Source of the DNA: Paraburkholderia sp. FT54
GTDB lineage: Bacteria > Pseudomonadota > Gammaproteobacteria > Burkholderiales > Burkholderiaceae
Assembly (NCBI RefSeq): GCF_031585635.1
Contig: NZ_CP134196.1
Coordinates: 2,790,001-2,854,000 of the forward strand
Direction: 5' to 3'
DNA: 64,000 nt
This document shows, piece after piece, positions 10,314-20,510 of this stretch (position 1 is the first letter of the stretch; every line of letters starts with the position of its first letter). The position numbers and the translations under genes were made by a program. Below the pieces are notes generated by a model, which saw nothing but the letters and a program-made list of their open reading frames with translations, had not been told where the DNA came from and did no database searches.

Positions 10314-11381
10314 TTACAGCGCTGCGACGACCGCGTCGCCCATGGCAACGGTGCCGACCTGCTTGCAACCCGGCGTGAGAATGTCGCCGGTGCGATAGCC
10401 TTGTTCGAGCACCTTTTTCACGGCGCTTTCGATGCGATCCGCCTGCTCCGCCTTGTTCAGCGAATAGCGCAGCATCATGACCGCCGACAGAATGGTGGCG
10501 AGCGGATTGGCCACGCCCTTGCCCGCGATGTCCGGTGCCGAACCGTGCGATGGCTCGTACAAGCCCTTGTTGTTCTTGTCGAGCGAGGCCGACGGCAGCA
10601 TGCCGATCGAACCCGTCAGCATGGCGGCTTCGTCGGACAGAATGTCGCCGAACATGTTGCCGGTGACGACCACGTCGAATGCCTTCGGCGCCTTCACGAG
10701 TTGCATCGCGGCGTTGTCGACGTACATGTGCGACAACTCGACGTCCGCGTATTCCTTCGCGACGTCGATCATCACGTCGCGCCAGAACTGCGAAGTCTCT
10801 AGTACGTTCGCCTTGTCCACGCTCGTCAGCTTCTTCTGGCGCTTTTGCGCCGCCTGAAACGCGACGTGCGCAATGCGGCGCACTTCGGGCTCGGAATAAC
10901 GCATCGTGTCGAAGCCTTCCTTCGCGCCTTCGAACAGCCCGTCCGGCGACGAACGCACGCCGCGCGGCGCGCCGAAATAGATATCGCCGTTCAGTTCGCG
11001 CACGATCAGGATGTCGAGACCCGAAACGATCTCTTCCTTCAACGACGACGCGCCGGTGAGTTGCGGATAGCAGATCGCCGGACGGAAGTTCGCGAACAAT
11101 TGCAGATGCTTGCGCAGACCCAGAATGGCCTGCTCCGGACGCAGCGCGCGTTCGAGCGAGTCGTACTTCCAGTCGCCGACGGCGCCGAACAGGATCGCGT
11201 CGGCTTCTTTCGCCAGCGCCAGTGTCGAATCGGGCAGCGGGTGGCCCTTCGCTTCGTAGCCCGCGCCGCCAACCGGCGCCTCTTCGAGTTCGAACTTTTC
11301 GCCGAGTACGTTCAGGACCTTGACGGCTTCCTTGACGATTTCGGGACCGATGCCGTCGCCCGGCAACACTGCGATCTTCAT
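10314..11381 (-). CDS. leuB: 3-isopropylmalate dehydrogenase
   Basis: The ATG at 11379-11381, eight bases after AAGGA, gives 355 residues beginning [15 protein letters not shown]; the ATG at 11387 is too close to the RBS. Family motifs include [10 protein letters not shown], the substrate and metal-binding [12 protein letters not shown], and [12 protein letters not shown] with the NAD-site [11 protein letters not shown]. It oxidatively decarboxylates 3-isopropylmalate in leucine synthesis. It is the last gene of leuC-ecn-leuD-leuB. Confidence 0.97.
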   Translation of the reverse strand: MKIAVLPGDGIGPEIVKEAVKVLNVLGEKFELEEAPVGGAGYEAKGHPLPDSTLALAKEADAILFGAVGDWKYDSLERALRPEQAILGLRKHLQLFANFRPAICYPQLTGASSLKEEIVSGLDILIVRELNGDIYFGAPRGVRSSPDGLFEGAKEGFDTMRYSEPEVRRIAHVAFQAAQKRQKKLTSVDKANVLETSQFWRDVMIDVAKEYADVELSHMYVDNAAMQLVKAPKAFDVVVTGNMFGDILSDEAAMLTGSIGMLPSASLDKNNKGLYEPSHGSAPDIAGKGVANPLATILSAVMMLRYSLNKAEQADRIESAVKKVLEQGYRTGDILTPGCKQVGTVAMGDAVVAAL

Positions 11382-11453
11382 GCGCATTCCTTGATGTTTG
11401 CTTCGAGACTTTTTCTTGAATCAGCGAGCGGGCCTCATTCGGCCCTCACGCCA

Positions 11454-12107
11454 TTAGCCGACGATGCGGTGATTCAGCCAAGGCTGCTTCGTCATGCGTT
11501 CCGCTTCGAACTGGCGAATCTTGTCCGCGTGACGCAACGTGAGGCCGATGTCGTCGAAACCGTTCAGCAGGCAGTACTTGCGGAACGCCGCGACTTCGAA
11601 CGGATATTCGGTGCCGCCGTCCGACGTGCGCACGACTTGCGCCTCGAGATCGACCGTCAGCTTGAAGCCGTTGAACGCATACGTCTCATTGAACAGGTGA
11701 TCGACTTGCTGTTCGGTCAGCACAATCGGCAACACGCCGTTCTTGAAGCAGTTGTTATAGAAAATGTCGGCGAAACTCGGCGCGATCAGCGCGCGAAAGC
11801 CGTATTGCTCCAACGCCCACGGCGCGTGCTCACGCGAGCTGCCGCAGCCGAAGTTCTTGCGTGCGAGCAGCACCGAAGCGCCCTGATAACGCGGCTGGTT
11901 CAGCACGAAATCCGGATTCAGCGGACGCTTCGAATTGTCCTGACCCGGCTCGCCGTGGTCGAGGTATCGCCATTCGTCGAACGCGTTCGGACCGAAACCC
12001 GTGCGCTTGATCGACTTCAGGAATTGCTTCGGAATGATCGCGTCCGTGTCGACGTTCTCGCGATCGAGCGGCGCCACGACGCCGGTGTGTACGATGAATT
12101 TATCCAT
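11454..12107 (-). CDS. leuD: 3-isopropylmalate dehydratase small subunit
   Basis: The 217-residue protein starts [28 protein letters not shown] in family style and carries the swivel-domain signature [15 protein letters not shown]. It pairs with LeuC to isomerise 2-isopropylmalate to 3-isopropylmalate. It lies 72 bp upstream of leuB and 85 bp downstream of the small lipoprotein gene. Confidence 0.97.
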   Translation of the reverse strand: MDKFIVHTGVVAPLDRENVDTDAIIPKQFLKSIKRTGFGPNAFDEWRYLDHGEPGQDNSKRPLNPDFVLNQPRYQGASVLLARKNFGCGSSREHAPWALEQYGFRALIAPSFADIFYNNCFKNGVLPIVLTEQQVDHLFNETYAFNGFKLTVDLEAQVVRTSDGGTEYPFEVAAFRKYCLLNGFDDIGLTLRHADKIRQFEAERMTKQPWLNHRIVG

Positions 12108-12192
12108 GACGCTTGCACCTGTTTCAAGACCGGACGATGCGCGCGGCGGCTAGAAAGCCGCCCGGCGCATGGCCGGCAAAATCAAAAACCGC

Positions 12193-12351
12193 TTATTTAT
12201 CAGCGTGGTTGCTGATCGAATTGCCGAGGTGCGACATGTCCTCGCCGAATCCGTGCACCGTGTTGCAACCGGCCAGACCGAGCAACAGCCCAGCCAGGGT
12301 GCCGAGCGCAAAGCGGCGCAATAGAGTGGTGCGATTGATGTTCTTCATCAT
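12193..12351 (-). CDS. Entericidin A/B-family small lipoprotein
   Basis: A 52-residue reading frame runs from ATG 12351 (or the adjacent ATG at 12348) to TAA at 12193. It has a basic N-terminus, a hydrophobic stretch and the lipobox LAGC at residues 26-29. A short polar tail (NTVHGFGEDMSHLGNSISNH) resembles entericidin EcnA/EcnB. Entericidins are tiny envelope lipoproteins linked to stress and bacteriolysis. It sits in the 250-bp gap between leuC and leuD on the same strand, so it is probably cotranscribed with the leucine genes. Its function here is inferred only from the family. Confidence 0.85.
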   Translation of the reverse strand: MMKNINRTTLLRRFALGTLAGLLLGLAGCNTVHGFGEDMSHLGNSISNHADK

Positions 12352-12357
12352 GCGTGT

Positions 12358-13767
12358 TCATCCAAGCTTGCGAATATCGACGAAATGCCCTTCGATGGCC
12401 GCAGCCGCAGCCATCGCGGGGCTCACGAGGTGGGTACGGCCACCGGCGCCCTGACGACCTTCGAAATTACGATTCGATGTGGACGCACAACGCTCGCCCG
12501 GATCCAGCCGGTCGGCATTCATGGCCAGACACATCGAGCAACCCGGCTCACGCCATTCGAAGCCCGCGTCGGTAAAGACCTTGTCGAGGCCCTCACGTTC
12601 CGCCTGTGCCTTCACGAGGCCCGAACCCGGCACCACCATGGCCAGGCGGATGTTCGGCGCCACGCGGCGGCCCAGCTTCTTGACGACGTAAGCCGCGGCG
12701 CGAATGTCTTCAATGCGCGCGTTGGTGCACGACCCGATGAAGATTTTATCCGGCTTGATCGACTCGATCGGCGCATTCGGTTCGAGCGCCATGTATTTCA
12801 GCGCGCGTTCCATGGCGTCGCGCTTGACCGGGTCTTTCTCGCGATCCGGATCCGGCACGCGGCCGTTCACGGCCGTGACCATTTCCGGCGACGTGCCCCA
12901 CGTGACTTGCGGCACGATCTCGGCGGCGTTCAATTCGACCACGCGATCGAAGTGCGCGCCGTCGTCCGACTTGAACTGCTTCCAGTATTCGACCGCGTGA
13001 TCCCACTCCACGCCTTCCGGCGAGAACGGGCGGCCTTTCAGGTATTCGACGGTGGTGTCGTCGACCGCGACCATGCCGGCACGCGCGCCTGCTTCAATCG
13101 CCATGTTGCAGACCGTCATGCGGCCTTCCATGGACAGCGAGCGAATCGTCGAACCGCCGAACTCGATCGCATAGCCGGTGCCGCCCGCCGTGCCGATCTT
13201 GCCGATGATGGCGAGCACGATGTCTTTCGCGGTGCAGCCGCGCGGCAGCGCGCCTTCCACCTTCACCAGCATGTTCTTGCTCTTCTTCTGCAAGAGCGTT
13301 TGCGTGGCCAGCACGTGTTCGACTTCCGACGTGCCGATGCCATGCGCCAGCGCGCCGAACGCGCCGTGCGTGGAGGTGTGCGAGTCGCCGCAGACGATCG
13401 TCATGCCCGGCAGCGTAGCGCCCTGCTCCGGCCCGATGATGTGCACGATGCCCTGACGCAGATCGTTCATCTTGAACTGCGTGATGCCGTAGGCGTCGCA
13501 GTTCGAATCGAGTGTGTCGACTTGCAGCTTGGACACCGGATCGGCGATGCCGTGGCTGCGGTCTGTGGTCGGCACGTTGTGGTCCGAGACCGCCAGGTTC
13601 GCGCTGATACGCCACACCGGACGCTCACCCAGCTTCAGGCCTTCGAACGCCTGAGGGCTGGTGACTTCGTGCAGCAGGTGACGGTCGATATAGAGAATCG
13701 TCGTGCCGTCTTCTTCCGTGTGGACCACGTGTGTGTTCCACAATTTGTCGTAGAGAGTCTGTGCCAT
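12358..13767 (-). CDS. leuC: 3-isopropylmalate dehydratase large subunit
   Basis: The chosen start, ATG 13765-13767, gives 469 residues beginning [15 protein letters not shown] as in LeuC homologues; the frame continues 26 codons further upstream with no family similarity. The [4Fe-4S] cluster cysteines are visible in [12 protein letters not shown] and GCSMCLAMN, and [17 protein letters not shown] is the aconitase-family signature. It works with LeuD. Confidence 0.97.
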   Translation of the reverse strand: MAQTLYDKLWNTHVVHTEEDGTTILYIDRHLLHEVTSPQAFEGLKLGERPVWRISANLAVSDHNVPTTDRSHGIADPVSKLQVDTLDSNCDAYGITQFKMNDLRQGIVHIIGPEQGATLPGMTIVCGDSHTSTHGAFGALAHGIGTSEVEHVLATQTLLQKKSKNMLVKVEGALPRGCTAKDIVLAIIGKIGTAGGTGYAIEFGGSTIRSLSMEGRMTVCNMAIEAGARAGMVAVDDTTVEYLKGRPFSPEGVEWDHAVEYWKQFKSDDGAHFDRVVELNAAEIVPQVTWGTSPEMVTAVNGRVPDPDREKDPVKRDAMERALKYMALEPNAPIESIKPDKIFIGSCTNARIEDIRAAAYVVKKLGRRVAPNIRLAMVVPGSGLVKAQAEREGLDKVFTDAGFEWREPGCSMCLAMNADRLDPGERCASTSNRNFEGRQGAGGRTHLVSPAMAAAAAIEGHFVDIRKLG

Positions 13768-14095
13768 GGTATGCGGGGTAGTAGTGACTGCGGGCTGACC
13801 GTGTCGGTCGATTATGCCACGCAGTGGCCCGCCTGGGCCGCTCAATCAGAGAAAAAACCGATAAAAAACAGGGAGTTGGGTGGTAGTGGCGATACCTGTA
13901 TTGGCGTTACCCGGCAAGCGCGCACGCGGCCTGCTGCTTGCTGCACCGCCGCGCGATTCCGTACGCAAGGCACGAAACCGAAGGCAAAAACAAAATGCCC
14001 CAACAGGAGAACCCGCCGGGGCATTATTGCCATTCAAATTCCACGCTAGCTCGCAGCTGAATCAATGCCTGCGAACTATGCGGACGCAAATCCGA
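13768..14095. other. leuC-gltA intergenic region
   Basis: These 328 bases contain the gltA terminator (13984-14024) and presumably the leuC promoter. No small gene or leader peptide with a run of leucine codons could be recognised. Confidence 0.6.
13984..14024 (-). terminator. Rho-independent terminator after gltA
   Basis: On the minus strand AATGCCCC and GGGGCATT pair around a 16-nt loop and are followed by TTGTTTTT. The stem ends 71 bp past the gltA stop. Confidence 0.8.
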
Positions 14096-15397
14096 TCACC
14101 GTTGCGCGATCGGCTTGGCTTCACGTTGCGTGTCGCCGATGAACAGCTGACGCGGACGGCCAATCTTCTGCTCCGGATCGGCGATCATTTCGTTCCACTG
14201 CGCAATCCAGCCGACCGTACGTGCCATCGCGAAGATACACGTGAACATCGAGGTCGGGATGCCCAGCGCGCGCTGCACGATGCCAGAGTAGAAGTCGACG
14301 TTCGGGTACAGCTTGCGCGACACGAAGTATTCGTCTTCCAACGCGATCTTTTCGAGTGCCATGGCCAGCTTGAACAGCGGGTCGTCGTGCAGGCCCAGCT
14401 CTTCCAGCACTTCGTGGCAGGTTTCGCGCATCAGCTTCGCACGCGGATCGTAGTTCTTGTAGACGCGGTGACCGAAGCCCATCAGCTTCACGCCCGAGTT
14501 CTTGTCCTTCACCTGCTTGATGAACTCAGGAATGTTGTCGACCGAGCCGATTTCTTCCAGCATGTTCAGCGCGGCTTCGTTTGCACCACCGTGCGCCGGG
14601 CCCCACAGACACGCGATACCCGCTGCGATACACGCGAACGGATTCGCACCCGACGAACCGGCGAGACGCACGGTGGAAGTCGATGCATTCTGCTCGTGGT
14701 CCGCGTGCAGGATCAGGATACGGTCCAGTGCGCGCACCAGCACGTCGTTGACCTTGTACTCTTCGCACGGGTTCGAGAACATCATGTGCATGAAGTTCGC
14801 GCTGTACGACAGGTCGTTCTTCGGGTACGCAAACGGCTGACCGATGCTGTACTTGTACGCCATGGCGACCAGCGTGGGCAGCTTCGCGATCATGCGAATG
14901 GCCGACACTTCACGGTGACGCGGATTGTTGATGTCGAGCGAGTCGTGATAGAACGCGGACAGCGCGCCGACCGCGGCGACCAGAATCGCCATCGGGTGCG
15001 CGTCGCGACGGAAACCACGGAAGAAGAAGTGCATTTGCTCATGCACCATCGTGTGGTTCGTGACCGTCTTCACGAATTCGGCGTCCTGCTGTGCGTTCGG
15101 CAGTTCGCCCTTCAGCAGCAAATAGCAGGTTTCGAGGAAGTCGGCGTTCTGCGCGAGGTTGTCGATCGGATAACCGCGGTACAGCAGTTCGCCCTTGTCG
15201 CCGTCGATGTAGGTGATCGCCGAATTGCAAGCCGCCGTCGACATGAAGCCCGGGTCGTACGTGAACTTGCCGGTCTGGCCGTACAGTTTGCGGATGTCGA
15301 TCACGTCCGGGCCGAGAGTGCCCTTGTAAATCGGCATTTCAACGCTCGGCGAATTGTCGCTGAACGATAGCGTGGCTTTAACATCTGACGGGGTCAT
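14096..15397 (-). CDS. gltA: Citrate synthase (type II, TCA cycle)
   Basis: The 433-residue enzyme starts [14 protein letters not shown] with GAGG upstream of the ATG. The catalytic histidines lie in [13 protein letters not shown] and [14 protein letters not shown]. The length and the N-terminal beta-sheet domain fit hexameric, NADH-sensitive type II citrate synthases of Gram-negatives. It condenses acetyl-CoA and oxaloacetate. It is the last gene of the sdhCDAB-sdhE-gltA run, 90 bp after sdhE, and has its own terminator. Confidence 0.97.
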   Translation of the reverse strand: MTPSDVKATLSFSDNSPSVEMPIYKGTLGPDVIDIRKLYGQTGKFTYDPGFMSTAACNSAITYIDGDKGELLYRGYPIDNLAQNADFLETCYLLLKGELPNAQQDAEFVKTVTNHTMVHEQMHFFFRGFRRDAHPMAILVAAVGALSAFYHDSLDINNPRHREVSAIRMIAKLPTLVAMAYKYSIGQPFAYPKNDLSYSANFMHMMFSNPCEEYKVNDVLVRALDRILILHADHEQNASTSTVRLAGSSGANPFACIAAGIACLWGPAHGGANEAALNMLEEIGSVDNIPEFIKQVKDKNSGVKLMGFGHRVYKNYDPRAKLMRETCHEVLEELGLHDDPLFKLAMALEKIALEDEYFVSRKLYPNVDFYSGIVQRALGIPTSMFTCIFAMARTVGWIAQWNEMIADPEQKIGRPRQLFIGDTQREAKPIAQR

Positions 15398-15487
15398 AGC
15401 ACATCCTCAATCGAAGTATGGAAACAGGGTTTCGATAATTGCACGCCTGGAACAACGGACAAGCTGCGCTCAAGCCGGTCATGCCGG

Positions 15488-15760
15488 TCAGGCGTTCCGC
15501 AGCAGCTCCAGCACCCGGATCACATCCGGGTCGGCAAGGTCGCCCTCCGGTTCCTTGCGCGCGAGCAGCAAGTCCATCAGGTCGTTATCGCTCAGCTCGA
15601 GCAGGCGCGTGAGTGCACCCACGTCGGCATCGCTGAGGTCATGCTCATATCGGCCGAAAAAACGCTCAAAGATCAGATCGTTTTCCAGCAGGCCCCGCCG
15701 CGCACGCCAGCGAAGGCGCGCGCGGCGGAGAGGGTCGGACTGATGCGATGTTGATTCCAT
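15488..15760 (-). CDS. sdhE: FAD assembly factor SdhE
   Basis: This 90-residue acidic helical protein carries the SdhE motif RRGLLENDL (RGxxE at 22-26), required for flavinylation of SdhA. Family members run about 80-95 residues. It begins one base after the sdhB stop, so it is tightly coupled to the complex it assembles. Confidence 0.92.
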   Translation of the reverse strand: MESTSHQSDPLRRARLRWRARRGLLENDLIFERFFGRYEHDLSDADVGALTRLLELSDNDLMDLLLARKEPEGDLADPDVIRVLELLRNA

Positions 15761-15761
15761 C

Positions 15762-16466
15762 TCAGACCGCGCGGCGAACCATCAATTCCTTGATCTTGCC
15801 AATTGCCTTGGTCGGGTTCAGGCCCTTCGGGCAAACGTCGACGCAATTCATGATGGTATGGCAACGGAACAGACGGTACGGATCTTCCAGATTGTCGAGG
15901 CGTTCGCCCGTCGCTTCGTCGCGGCTATCCGCGATGAAGCGGTAGGCTTGCAACAGGCCGGCCGGGCCGACGAACTTGTCCGGATTCCACCAGAAGCTCG
16001 GGCATGAAGTCGAGCAGCTCGCGCACAGAATACATTCGTACAGGCCGTCGAGCTCGTCGCGTTCTTCCGGCGACTGCAGGCGTTCCTTTTCCGGCGGCGG
16101 CGTGTCGTTGATCAGGTACGGCTTGATCGAATGATACTGGTTGAAGAACTGCGTCATGTCGACGATCAGGTCGCGAATGACCGGCAGTCCTGGCAGCGGA
16201 CGCAGCACGATCTTTTGCGGCAGATCGTTCATGTTCTGCAGGCAGGCCAGACCGTTCTTGCCGTTGATGTTCATGGCGTCCGAACCGCACACGCCTTCGC
16301 GGCACGAACGGCGGAACGACAGCGTCTCGTCAACTGCCTTCAACTTCAGCAGTGCGTCGAGCAGCATGCGTTCGTGCGAGTCGATCTCGATCTCGTACGT
16401 TTGCATGCGCGGCGCTGCGTCCTTGTCCGGGTCGTAGCGATAAATTTCAAATGTACGCTTTGCCAT
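15762..16466 (-). CDS. sdhB: Succinate dehydrogenase iron-sulfur subunit
   Basis: The 234-residue protein shows three cluster sites in order: [2Fe-2S] [20 protein letters not shown], [4Fe-4S] [12 protein letters not shown] and [3Fe-4S] [17 protein letters not shown]. It passes electrons from SdhA to ubiquinone at the inner membrane. AAAGGA lies upstream of the ATG. It follows sdhA by 24 bp. Confidence 0.97.
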   Translation of the reverse strand: MAKRTFEIYRYDPDKDAAPRMQTYEIEIDSHERMLLDALLKLKAVDETLSFRRSCREGVCGSDAMNINGKNGLACLQNMNDLPQKIVLRPLPGLPVIRDLIVDMTQFFNQYHSIKPYLINDTPPPEKERLQSPEERDELDGLYECILCASCSTSCPSFWWNPDKFVGPAGLLQAYRFIADSRDEATGERLDNLEDPYRLFRCHTIMNCVDVCPKGLNPTKAIGKIKELMVRRAV

Positions 16467-16490
16467 TTCTGAATTCCTTTGACTTGTGCC

Positions 16491-18266
16491 TTAGAAGGTC
16501 CGCGCTTTCGGCGGAACCGATTCGACCGTCAGCGGTTGCATGTGAACCGGCTTGTAGTCGAGGCGATCGCCTTCGCTGAACCACAGCGTATGGCGCAGCC
16601 AGTTTTCGTCGTCGCGATGTTCGAAGTCGTTCTGCGCGTGCGCGCCACGGCTTTCCTTACGCGCTTCGGCGGAAACCATCGTGGCGCGTGCCACTTCGAT
16701 CAGGTTCGCCACTTCCAGCGCTTCGATGCGCGCCGTGTTGAACACCTTCGACTTGTCCTTCAGGTGGATGCTGTCGACGCGGTCAGCCACTTCGCGGATG
16801 CGCTCAACGCCCTCAGCCAGCAGCGCCGAGGTACGGAACACGCCGGCGTGCTTCTGCATCGTGCCGCGGATGTCGTTCGCGACCGATTGCGCGTACTCGC
16901 CCGAAGACGAGCTGTCGAGCTTCGCCAGACGCGACAGCGCGAAATCGGCGGCGTCGGCCGGCAGCGGCTTGTGCTCCTTGATTTCCTTCACGTGCTTGAC
17001 GATGTGGTTGCCGGCCGCGCGGCCGAACACCACCAGGTCGAGCAGCGAGTTCGTACCGAGACGGTTCGCACCATGCACCGACACGCACGAGCATTCGCCC
17101 ACTGCGTAGAAACCGTTGACCGGCTCTTCATGACCCTTCGACGTGCCCACGACCTGGCCGTGGATGTTCGTCGGAATACCGCCCATCTGATAGTGGATGG
17201 TCGGCACGACCGGAATCGGTTCTTTAATGCAATCGACGTTCGCGAACTTCAGCGCGATTTCGCGGATGGACGGCAGACGCTTCATGATCGTCTCGGCGCC
17301 GATGTGCGACAGGTCGAGCAGCACGTGATCCTTGTTCGGACCCACGCCACGGCCTTCCTTGATTTCCTGGTCCATCGAACGCGAAACGAAGTCGCGCGGT
17401 GCCAGATCCTTCAAGGTAGGCGCGTAGCGTTCCATGAAACGCTCGCCGTTCGAGTTACGCAGAATGCCGCCTTCGCCGCGCACGCCTTCGGTAATCAGCA
17501 CGCCCGCGCCGGCCACGCCGGTCGGGTGGAATTGCCAGAATTCCATGTCTTGCAGCGCGATGCCCGAACGCGCCGCCATGCCCAGACCGTCGCCGGTGTT
17601 GATGAACGCGTTGGTCGATGCCGCGAAGATCCGGCCCGCGCCGCCCGTGGCGAACAGCGTGGTCTTGCCTTCGAGAATGTAGACGTCGCCGGTTTCCATT
17701 TCCAGCGCGGTCACGCCGAGCACGTCGCCTTCGGAGTCGCGGATCAGGTCCAGCGCCATCCATTCGACGAAGAATTGCGTCTTGGCTTCCACGTTTTGCT
17801 GATACAGCGTGTGCAGCAGCGCGTGACCGGTACGGTCAGCCGCCGCGCAAGCGCGTTGCACCGGCTTTTCGCCGTAGTTCGCGGTGTGGCCGCCGAACGG
17901 GCGCTGGTAGATCGTGCCGTCTGCGTTACGGTCGAACGGCATGCCGAAGTGTTCGAGTTCGTAGACGGCGTTCGGTGCTTCGCGGCACATGAACTCGATT
18001 GCGTCCTGGTCGCCGAGCCAGTCGGAACCCTTGATCGTGTCGTAGAAGTGGTAATGCCAGTTGTCCTCGCTCATGTTGCCGAGCGATGCGCCGATGCCGC
18101 CTTGAGCAGCGACCGTGTGCGAACGCGTCGGGAACACCTTGGACAGCACGCAGACCGACAGACCGGCGCGCGCGAGTTGCAGCGAAGCGCGCATCCCCGA
18201 GCCGCCTGCGCCGACGATAACCACGTCAAACTTGCGACGCGGCAGAGAATTCTTGATTGCAGCCAT
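16491..18266 (-). CDS. sdhA: Succinate dehydrogenase flavoprotein subunit
   Basis: The start at 18264-18266 gives 591 residues, [21 protein letters not shown], with the Rossmann FAD motif directly after. The FAD-linking histidine is in [13 protein letters not shown]; active-site segments include [20 protein letters not shown] and [14 protein letters not shown]. It oxidises succinate to fumarate. The longer frame to 18308 overlaps the sdhD stop and is not needed. Confidence 0.97.
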   Translation of the reverse strand: MAAIKNSLPRRKFDVVIVGAGGSGMRASLQLARAGLSVCVLSKVFPTRSHTVAAQGGIGASLGNMSEDNWHYHFYDTIKGSDWLGDQDAIEFMCREAPNAVYELEHFGMPFDRNADGTIYQRPFGGHTANYGEKPVQRACAAADRTGHALLHTLYQQNVEAKTQFFVEWMALDLIRDSEGDVLGVTALEMETGDVYILEGKTTLFATGGAGRIFAASTNAFINTGDGLGMAARSGIALQDMEFWQFHPTGVAGAGVLITEGVRGEGGILRNSNGERFMERYAPTLKDLAPRDFVSRSMDQEIKEGRGVGPNKDHVLLDLSHIGAETIMKRLPSIREIALKFANVDCIKEPIPVVPTIHYQMGGIPTNIHGQVVGTSKGHEEPVNGFYAVGECSCVSVHGANRLGTNSLLDLVVFGRAAGNHIVKHVKEIKEHKPLPADAADFALSRLAKLDSSSSGEYAQSVANDIRGTMQKHAGVFRTSALLAEGVERIREVADRVDSIHLKDKSKVFNTARIEALEVANLIEVARATMVSAEARKESRGAHAQNDFEHRDDENWLRHTLWFSEGDRLDYKPVHMQPLTVESVPPKARTF

Positions 18267-18270
18267 TCTT

Positions 18271-18639
18271 TTACACTCTCCAGAGAATCTGCGCAGCGTA
18301 GCCCGCACATGCGAGCAGCCAGACGATCGTCAGCGCCTGAAGCAACAGGCGCACGCCAACGGGCTTCACATAGTCCATCCAGATGTCGCGGATACCAACC
18401 CACGCGTGATAGAACAGCGACAGCAGCGTGACAAACGTGGCGAGCTTCATCCATTGCGTGGCGAAGATCGACGCCCAGCCGTCGTATGAGAAATCACGCG
18501 CGCCGAAGAACCACACGAGCAGGATCACCGTGTAGATCGCCATGATGGCGGCGGTAATGCGCTGGGCCAGCCAATCGCGCAGACCGTAATGCGCGCCGAC
18601 AACGAGACGCTTCGAACCGATTCGGTTATTAGCTGACAT
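18271..18639 (-). CDS. sdhD: Succinate dehydrogenase membrane anchor subunit
   Basis: The 122-residue protein has three hydrophobic helices, with the conserved [20 protein letters not shown] containing the heme-ligand histidine. SdhD with SdhC binds heme b and ubiquinone. It begins 3 bp after the sdhC stop. Confidence 0.95.
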   Translation of the reverse strand: MSANNRIGSKRLVVGAHYGLRDWLAQRITAAIMAIYTVILLVWFFGARDFSYDGWASIFATQWMKLATFVTLLSLFYHAWVGIRDIWMDYVKPVGVRLLLQALTIVWLLACAGYAAQILWRV

Positions 18640-18642
18640 TTT

Positions 18643-19059
18643 TTAGAATGCTCCGAACAGTTTTGCCGCGAATGCGATGGTGAGCAGCGACGACACGACG
18701 AGAACGACGATGGAGGTCGACTTGCCTTTTTCCTTCGTGACCGCGTTGTGGTTCGTGTCCATCAGCAAGTGACGGACGCCGGCGCAGAAGTGAAACAGGA
18801 AGGCCCACGCGAGAACGAGCGTGATGAGCTTGACGATGATGTTGGAGAGGAAACCTTTGAAGACTTCGAAACTAAGTTCCGATGTCAGACTCTGATCGAA
18901 GAGGTACAGCAGGAACGGAAGAAAAACAAAAAGCAGACCACCGCTCAAGCGGTGCAAGATCGACACTCGCCCCGCTAGCGGGAGACGGTATGCCGTCAAT
19001 ATCTGCCCGATACCGATGTTCCGGAATTCCGGCCTCGGTTTTTTTACGGCTTCAGCCAT
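18643..19059 (-). CDS. sdhC: Succinate dehydrogenase cytochrome b556 subunit
   Basis: The 138-residue protein carries SILHRLSGGLLFVFLPFLLY near the first helix and the heme-ligand segment HFCAGVRHLLMDT. Three membrane helices are evident. It is the first gene of sdhCDAB-sdhE. It starts 157 bp downstream of the GntR gene on the same strand. Confidence 0.95.
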   Translation of the reverse strand: MAEAVKKPRPEFRNIGIGQILTAYRLPLAGRVSILHRLSGGLLFVFLPFLLYLFDQSLTSELSFEVFKGFLSNIIVKLITLVLAWAFLFHFCAGVRHLLMDTNHNAVTKEKGKSTSIVVLVVSSLLTIAFAAKLFGAF

Positions 19060-19164
19060 GCTAGACCCCTACTATGTAGTCACACTAATCCGCGATTTTA
19101 GCGCCTTTTTATATCGCGCTGCAGCGAAAACCACGTCAGGTCCGTTACAGCGCGCGCGATAAAG

Positions 19165-19182
19165 GCGCCTTCAAACAGGCGC
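19165..19182 (-). terminator. Weak stem-loop between gntR and sdhC
   Basis: On the minus strand GCGCCT and AGGCGC pair around a 6-nt loop, followed by CTTTAT. The T-tract is poor, so it may only partly separate gntR from sdhC. Confidence 0.35.
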
Positions 19183-19216
19183 GCGTGTGGGACGCAGCAC
19201 CTTTATTCAGCCCGAT

Positions 19217-20017
19217 TCAGCTTAGATCGTTCTGATAGTAATACCCGGTTGTGACATACCAACCACGGCGCACTTCAACAGGCCGGTCTCCATATGTATA
19301 GGACACGCGCTCGACCGATAGCAGCGGAAACCCCGCGGGCACATGCAGCAGATCGGCCACGGAAGGCTCGGCCGCCACCGCGCGGATCTTCTCCGTTGCG
19401 CGGATCATGCGGGTACCGAACTCCGTCTCGAACATCGCGTAGAGGGGACCTTTATACTCCGACAGCCGCTCGAGCGTGAGGCCGCGAAACACGGCGCCGG
19501 GCAACCAGATTTCATCGAGCACGGTGACTTCGCCGTCGAACTGCAGCAAGCGCTTGATCAACACGACCGGATCGGCCGGCTTCAGATCGAGTTGCCGGGC
19601 GATGTCCGCCGACGCGCGCAACCGCCGGCATTCAAGCAGGCGGCTGACGTGCGGGTGTTCCGCGCCGTCGTCGGCCAGTAATCTGAGGAAGCGAAACTGG
19701 GCGCGGTCTTCGTTGTGCGTCGCAACAAACGTACCCTTGCCCTGGCGGCGCACCAGCAGGTTGTCGGCGGCGAGTTCGTCGATCGCTTTACGCACCGTTC
19801 CCTGACTGACCTTGTATCTGGCCGCCAATTCGACTTCACTAGGTATGATCTCCCCCGGCTTCCATTCGCCGCTTTCCAGGCTCTGCGTTATCAGCCCCTT
19901 GATCTGCTGATACAAGGGGCTGAACGTAGGCGACGTGGCTGGGGCGGCAGCGGGTACACCCTCGCCCGCGGCGCCTTGGCCGCTCGGATTCGTGGTGTTC
20001 GCCGGGTTCGAATTCAT
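19217..20017 (-). CDS. GntR-family (HutC/UTRA) transcriptional regulator of the TCA cluster
   Basis: The 266-residue protein has a low-complexity Ala/Pro N-terminus (1-30). A winged helix follows (about 34-105) with EIIPSEVELAARYKVSQGTVRKA and LVRRQGKGTF, then a UTRA ligand-binding domain (about 115-260). UTRA regulators sense small organic molecules. It lies between sdhC on its own strand and divergent mdh, with a perfect palindrome just upstream of its start. It probably regulates the TCA genes and itself. The effector is unknown. Confidence 0.9.
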   Translation of the reverse strand: MNSNPANTTNPSGQGAAGEGVPAAAPATSPTFSPLYQQIKGLITQSLESGEWKPGEIIPSEVELAARYKVSQGTVRKAIDELAADNLLVRRQGKGTFVATHNEDRAQFRFLRLLADDGAEHPHVSRLLECRRLRASADIARQLDLKPADPVVLIKRLLQFDGEVTVLDEIWLPGAVFRGLTLERLSEYKGPLYAMFETEFGTRMIRATEKIRAVAAEPSVADLLHVPAGFPLLSVERVSYTYGDRPVEVRRGWYVTTGYYYQNDLS

Positions 20018-20072
20018 CCGCGCATTTCATCATAAAGGGCTAGGCCGCGTCTAGGGTTTTCCCCGCAATAGA

Positions 20073-20092
20073 TATGTCTTATATAAGACATA
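20073..20092. promoter_or_regulatory. Perfect 20-bp palindrome, probable GntR operator
   Basis: TATGTCTTATATAAGACATA reads the same on both strands. It lies 56 bp upstream of the gntR start and 8 bp upstream of the -35 of the divergent mdh promoter. GntR/HutC regulators bind such AT-centred palindromes. Control of both flanking promoters by the neighbouring GntR protein is inferred. Confidence 0.7.
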
Positions 20093-20100
20093 AGATAATG

Positions 20101-20129
20101 TTGACTTTGTGTCTGACGACTCCTACACT
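20101..20129 (+). promoter_or_regulatory. Sigma70-type promoter toward mdh
   Basis: TTGACT (20101-20106) and TACACT (20124-20129) are separated by exactly 17 bp. Transcription would start near 20136, leaving a leader of about 375 nt before mdh. Confidence 0.6.
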
Positions 20130-20510
20130 CCTTGTCGAGCAAGGGTTTGCGGGTTTTTTCGGCGGCTGTTTGATGCAGTGCCGCGACGCGCCGGCAGCCA
20201 CTCTGCACCATGCCGTTCCCACGCAGTTCAGGTTTCGATTCGCCGCCATTCGTTGGTCAGACGCTTGCCGAAACGCGCTGTTTGCAGGAGCCCGCACCGT
20301 GCAGCGGCTACCCGGCGCCTCGTATTCCGCTCCCGTGCGGCAGTACAGATTTCCGGCATGGCGGTCTTGCCGCAACGCGCCGCTCGGCCTCGTCAGATCG
20401 CGAGGCAGTCCGCGACAGTGAATTCCGCCGTGTTTCACAACGCTTCGCTGAACGCGCATATAGAATGGCGTTTTCCGTAGCGTCTAACGCATCGTCCTGG
20501 AGATTTCTCA

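Larger units (their letters stand above)
20018..20510. other. Divergent gntR/mdh control region
   Basis: These 493 bases contain a 20-bp palindrome (20073-20092), a strong plus-strand promoter (20101-20129) and a second weaker -10-like element, TATAGAAT, at 20459-20466. AGGGTTTTCCC lies at 20053-20063. If the distal promoter is used, mdh has an untranslated leader of about 375 nt. The open frames in this stretch show no family features and are not reported as genes. Confidence 0.65.

Noticed and set aside
13842..14037. Two overlapping 63-codon minus-strand frames upstream of leuC
   Set aside because: Both run through the gltA terminator region, overlap each other in different frames and show no features.
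12385..14049. A 554-codon plus-strand frame across leuC
   Set aside because: It is the antisense shadow of leuC and runs through the gltA terminator.
16479..18431. A 650-codon plus-strand frame across sdhA
   Set aside because: It is antisense to sdhA, which has clear FAD and active-site motifs. The frame itself is His/Arg-rich without domains.
20130..20159. A short hairpin followed by six Ts downstream of the mdh promoter, considered as an attenuator
   Set aside because: The stem has only five pairs, overlaps the predicted start of transcription and is separated from the T run by nine bases.
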